Source: Marinobacter maritimus
GTDB lineage: Bacteria > Pseudomonadota > Gammaproteobacteria > Pseudomonadales > Oleiphilaceae
Reading direction: 5' to 3'
DNA length: 64,000 bases
Assembly: GCF_007671675.1 (NCBI RefSeq)
Contig: NZ_VCGW01000004.1
Span: 248,001-312,000, forward strand
Shown: positions 60,973 through 64,000 of the stretch, piece after piece
Position numbering within the stretch: position 1 is the first letter of the stretch
Layout: each line of letters starts with the position of its first letter
Translations under genes and position numbers: made by a program
The notes under the pieces: model-generated
Seen by the model: only the letters and a program-made list of their open reading frames with translations
What the model was told of the DNA's origin: nothing
Databases searched by the model: none

Positions 60973-63900
60973 ATGTTCAACCGAGTTGTCGACTGGGCGG
61001 TTCAGAACCGCCTGTTGGTTCTTATTGCGCTTGCAGTGCTTATCGCCACGGCCGCGTTTCAGATCCCAAAACTGAATCTTGATGCTTTCCCTGACGTTAC
61101 AAACGTCCAGGTCGCTGTTAATACAGAGGCGCCCGGACTTGCGGCCGAGGAAGTCGAGCAACTGATCACCTATCCCATTGAAGCGGTGATGTATGCGTTG
61201 CCGGATGTTGAGGAGGTTCGGTCCATCTCCAAAACCGGGTTGTCTGGTGTCACCGTGGTCTTTAAAGAGGGCACGGATATCTATTTCGCGCGCCAACTGG
61301 TGTTCGAGCGGTTGCAGGCCGCGCGGGAGCTGATTCCGGACGGGGTCGGGGTGCCTGAAATGGGCCCGAATACGTCCGGTCTCGGCCAGGTCTACCAGTA
61401 CTTGCTGATAGCGGACCCGGATTCGGGGTACGACGCAATGGAATTACGCAGCTTGCACGACTGGCTGGTCAAGCTGTTGCTGATACCTGCTGAAGGGGTA
61501 ACAGAGATTCTGTCGTTTGGCGGAGAGGTCCGCCAGTACCAGGTCAATCTGAACCCGGCGCGAATGCTGTCCTATGACTTATCACAGAACGACGTCATGG
61601 ACGCCCTGGAGAACACCAACTCCAATGTTGGGGGCTGGTATATGGGCCGTGGACAGGAGCAGTTGGTTATTCGCGGTATGGGCTGGCTGGGTAATGGCGA
61701 GCAGGGGCTGGAGCAAATCCGTCAAGTGCCCGTTAAAACCAGTGATGGCATTACAGTGACGGTGAGCGATGTCGCCCAGGTAGCGCTGGGCACTGAAATT
61801 CGCCAGGGTGCGGTGACCATGACCCGGAAGGATGAAGACGGTCAGGTTGAACAACTGGGTGAAGTGGTTTCTGGCATTGTACTCAAACGAATGGGGGCCA
61901 ATACAAAAGCCACCATCGACGGCATCGAGGCCCGCATTGATCGCATAAATCAGGCGCTTCCGAGTGGGGTTCGTTTTGAGCCCTATTACAACCAGGCGGA
62001 TCTGGTGACCAAGGCCGTAGAGACGGTGACCAATGCACTTCTGTTGGCTTTTGTGTTTATTGCGATCGTGCTTGCCCTGTTTCTGATGAATCTTCGGGCA
62101 ACAACGCTCGTGCTGCTTTCTATACCGATTTCTATCGGTATTGCGCTGATGATCATGGCCTGGTTCGGTCTCTCGGCCAACTTGATGTCTCTGGGCGGCA
62201 TTGCTGTGGCAATTGGCATGCTGGTGGACGGCTCTGTTGTTATGGTCGAGAACATGTTCAAACATCTGACGCATCCGGATGCTGAGCATGACGCCCGTCG
62301 GGATGAATTGGTGAAAAACGACCCTGACCCATTGGGCGCGTCACACGATGACCATGGCATTGCGCTTCGACTGCAGGAGGCAGGCCGGGAAGTGGCGCGA
62401 CCAATTTTTTTCGCGACGGCGATTATCCTGGTCGTTTTCATGCCTTTATTCAGCTTTGAAGGTGTGGAAGCCAAGCTTTTTCAGCCAATGGCGATCAGCA
62501 TAATGTTGGCCATCGTGTCCGCTGTGATCGTTGCTCTGGTGGTTGTGCCGGCCTTGGCATCGTTTATGTTTCGCAAGGGTATTCGGGAGCGGGAAAGTTT
62601 CATTTTAAAGCCCCTCGAAAAGCTTTATCGCAAGGGCCTTGACTGGTCGTTGAAACACACCCGCTCTGTTGTCGGTGCAGCAGCTGTCCTTGTTGTGCTG
62701 GCGGCCTTGGTCGTGCCGCGACTCGGTACTGAGTTTGTCCCCGAATTGGAAGAGGGGACCATTAACCTCCGGGTAACGCTAGCCCCCTCATCAAGCCTTG
62801 ATACCGCGCTTGAAGTGGCGCCGAAACTGGAGGCCATGCTGATGGAATTTCCAGAGGTGACCTACGCCCTGTCCCGGGCTGGCCGAGCGGAAATAGGCGG
62901 CGATCCGGAACCAGTCAATAACATCGAGATATATATTGGTCTCAAACCAACAGCCGAGTGGACCAGCGCCAGTAATCGCTATGAATTGCAGGCTTTGATT
63001 GAGGAGAAGCTCGAACAACACCCGGGGCTACTGTTTAACTTTTCTCAGCCTATCGCGACTCGGGTTGATGAATTGCTGTCAGGTGTCCGCGCGCAACTGG
63101 CCATCAAACTCTTTGGCCCGGATCTCGACGTACTGGCGGAGAAAGGCCAGCAGATTGAAGCGGCGGTCCGAACAGTTCAGGGAACACGAGACGTGGCCAT
63201 GGAGCAGATTGCTGGTGAAGCGCAGTTGGTGGTTCAGCCTGACCGTCAGGCACTCTCCCGGTACGGACTTGCCGTGTCTGATGTGATGAGTGTCGTCCGG
63301 GATGGACTGGGTGGTGCCGCCGCGGGCCAGATCATCAACGGAAATGAGCGGTACGATATCTATGTGCGTCTGGCCAAACGTTTCCGGGAAGACCGGGATG
63401 CCATTGCCGATTTCAGGTTACAGGCGCCGTCCGGAGCCTGGGTGAGACTCGGTGATGTGGCCGATGTGTCTATTGAGTCCGGCCCGCCTCAGGTGCGCCG
63501 CGATGACGTTCAGCGCCGTGTGGTCATTCAGTCTAATGTGCAGGGTCGTGACATGGGCAGTGTGGTTGCCGATATTCAGGATACCATCGCGACAGAAGTG
63601 AACCTTCCCCCCGGCTATTCGGTGGATATTGGTGGTCAGTTTGAAAACCAGCAACGAGCTCAGAAGCGATTGACCATTGTGGTACCTGTATCTCTGGGCC
63701 TGATCGCGCTGTTGCTGTACTTTGCTTTCAGTTCGGTTGGTCAAGCGCTGTTGATTCTGGTCAACGTGCCGCTTGCCGTTATTGGTGGCGTCTTTTCACT
63801 CTGGATCTCCGGCCAGTATCTTTCGGTGCCCAGTTCCGTTGGATTTATCACACTGTTTGGTGTGGCGGTGCTTAACGGGGTCGTAATGGTCGAAAGCATC

Positions 63901-64000
63901 AATCAGCGAATACAGGATGGGTTGAACGTGGATACTGCGGTGTTTGAAGGTGCCGTCTCCCGTTTGCGTCCTGTCTTGATGACAGCAATAACCTCGGCAC
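60973..64000 (+). CDS. Heavy-metal efflux RND permease (CzcA/CusA-like), 3' end outside window
   Basis: ATG 60973 follows CGGGAGCC, and the frame stays open to the last base, giving over 1000 residues of a HME-RND transporter with the usual N-terminus MFNRVVDWAVQNRLLVLIAL. Segment 4 reads VAIGMLVDGSVVMVEN, which carries the proton-relay Asp and Glu. It starts AIG as in CusA-like groups yet has VDG as in CzcA, so the metal class cannot be called from this motif. DAFPDVTNVQVAVNTEAPGL and FVPELEEGTINLRV are further family marks. It pumps divalent or monovalent metals from cytoplasm or periplasm through the complex. Only the last few dozen residues are lacking. Confidence 0.93.
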   Translation, partial: MFNRVVDWAVQNRLLVLIALAVLIATAAFQIPKLNLDAFPDVTNVQVAVNTEAPGLAAEEVEQLITYPIEAVMYALPDVEEVRSISKTGLSGVTVVFKEGTDIYFARQLVFERLQAARELIPDGVGVPEMGPNTSGLGQVYQYLLIADPDSGYDAMELRSLHDWLVKLLLIPAEGVTEILSFGGEVRQYQVNLNPARMLSYDLSQNDVMDALENTNSNVGGWYMGRGQEQLVIRGMGWLGNGEQGLEQIRQVPVKTSDGITVTVSDVAQVALGTEIRQGAVTMTRKDEDGQVEQLGEVVSGIVLKRMGANTKATIDGIEARIDRINQALPSGVRFEPYYNQADLVTKAVETVTNALLLAFVFIAIVLALFLMNLRATTLVLLSIPISIGIALMIMAWFGLSANLMSLGGIAVAIGMLVDGSVVMVENMFKHLTHPDAEHDARRDELVKNDPDPLGASHDDHGIALRLQEAGREVARPIFFATAIILVVFMPLFSFEGVEAKLFQPMAISIMLAIVSAVIVALVVVPALASFMFRKGIRERESFILKPLEKLYRKGLDWSLKHTRSVVGAAAVLVVLAALVVPRLGTEFVPELEEGTINLRVTLAPSSSLDTALEVAPKLEAMLMEFPEVTYALSRAGRAEIGGDPEPVNNIEIYIGLKPTAEWTSASNRYELQALIEEKLEQHPGLLFNFSQPIATRVDELLSGVRAQLAIKLFGPDLDVLAEKGQQIEAAVRTVQGTRDVAMEQIAGEAQLVVQPDRQALSRYGLAVSDVMSVVRDGLGGAAAGQIINGNERYDIYVRLAKRFREDRDAIADFRLQAPSGAWVRLGDVADVSIESGPPQVRRDDVQRRVVIQSNVQGRDMGSVVADIQDTIATEVNLPPGYSVDIGGQFENQQRAQKRLTIVVPVSLGLIALLLYFAFSSVGQALLILVNVPLAVIGGVFSLWISGQYLSVPSSVGFITLFGVAVLNGVVMVESINQRIQDGLNVDTAVFEGAVSRLRPVLMTAITSA

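Noticed and set aside
1-64000. tRNA, rRNA, CRISPR arrays or phage structural genes
   Set aside because: I looked for tRNA arms, regular spaced repeats and phage-type genes on both strands and found none apart from the integrase.

Overview
The window looks like the chromosome of a marine, aerobic, lipid- and organic-acid-using gammaproteobacterium, most like Marinobacter or a close relative. The clues are LCAD-type beta-oxidation genes, an E. coli-style ilvGM operon with a leader peptide, the mutS-fdxA pair, an AlkK-type acyl-CoA ligase and moderately GC-rich coding sequence. This placement is by gene content and protein resemblance only. No rRNA, tRNA or CRISPR was found.

Positions 1-38410 are mostly ordinary core genome. 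They hold an acyl-CoA degradation operon (partial acyl-CoA dehydrogenase, thiolase, SDR dehydrogenase, second acyl-CoA dehydrogenase, second thiolase); an MFS transporter; ilvGM with a leader peptide and attenuator; a two-gene RND efflux pump; a chemotaxis receptor; an amidase; djlA; alkB; an MgtC/DUF4010 membrane protein; a SulP transporter coupled to a universal stress protein; a stand-alone trpB; a flavoprotein; a PhzF-like gene divergent from a MocR-type regulator; a FixL/FixJ-like two-component system divergent from an acyl-CoA ligase; an NCS2-like permease; a predicted di-metal hydrolase; a LysE exporter; and fdxA and mutS.

At 38.5 kb the gene content changes. A tyrosine integrase sits directly beside the 5' end of mutS, where cinA/recA lies in related bacteria. 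It opens a metal-and-redox accessory region that runs to the end of the window. Two partly parallel modules follow: Sco / DUF3703 / CcdA / DsbA-like / DsbB-like / cation transporter / MerR at 40.2-44.3 kb, and Sco / CtaG / DsbA-like / ACR3-like / CDF / LspA / second cation transporter at 44.8-50.4 kb. The first module is bracketed by an imperfect 25-bp direct repeat. Two divergent promoters have the 19-bp spacer of MerR-controlled metal promoters.

From 50.5 kb on there is a decayed gene fragment, two porin-like outer-membrane proteins, a secreted protein of unknown function, a sensor kinase that has lost its response regulator next to an IS1380-type insertion, and a CzcCBA/CusCBA-type heavy-metal efflux operon cut by the window end. 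A roughly 42-bp element shared by the porin region and the efflux operon promoter probably marks a common regulon. Together these genes suggest envelope metal export (CDF plus RND) combined with periplasmic thiol/copper chemistry (Sco, DsbA/B, CcdA).
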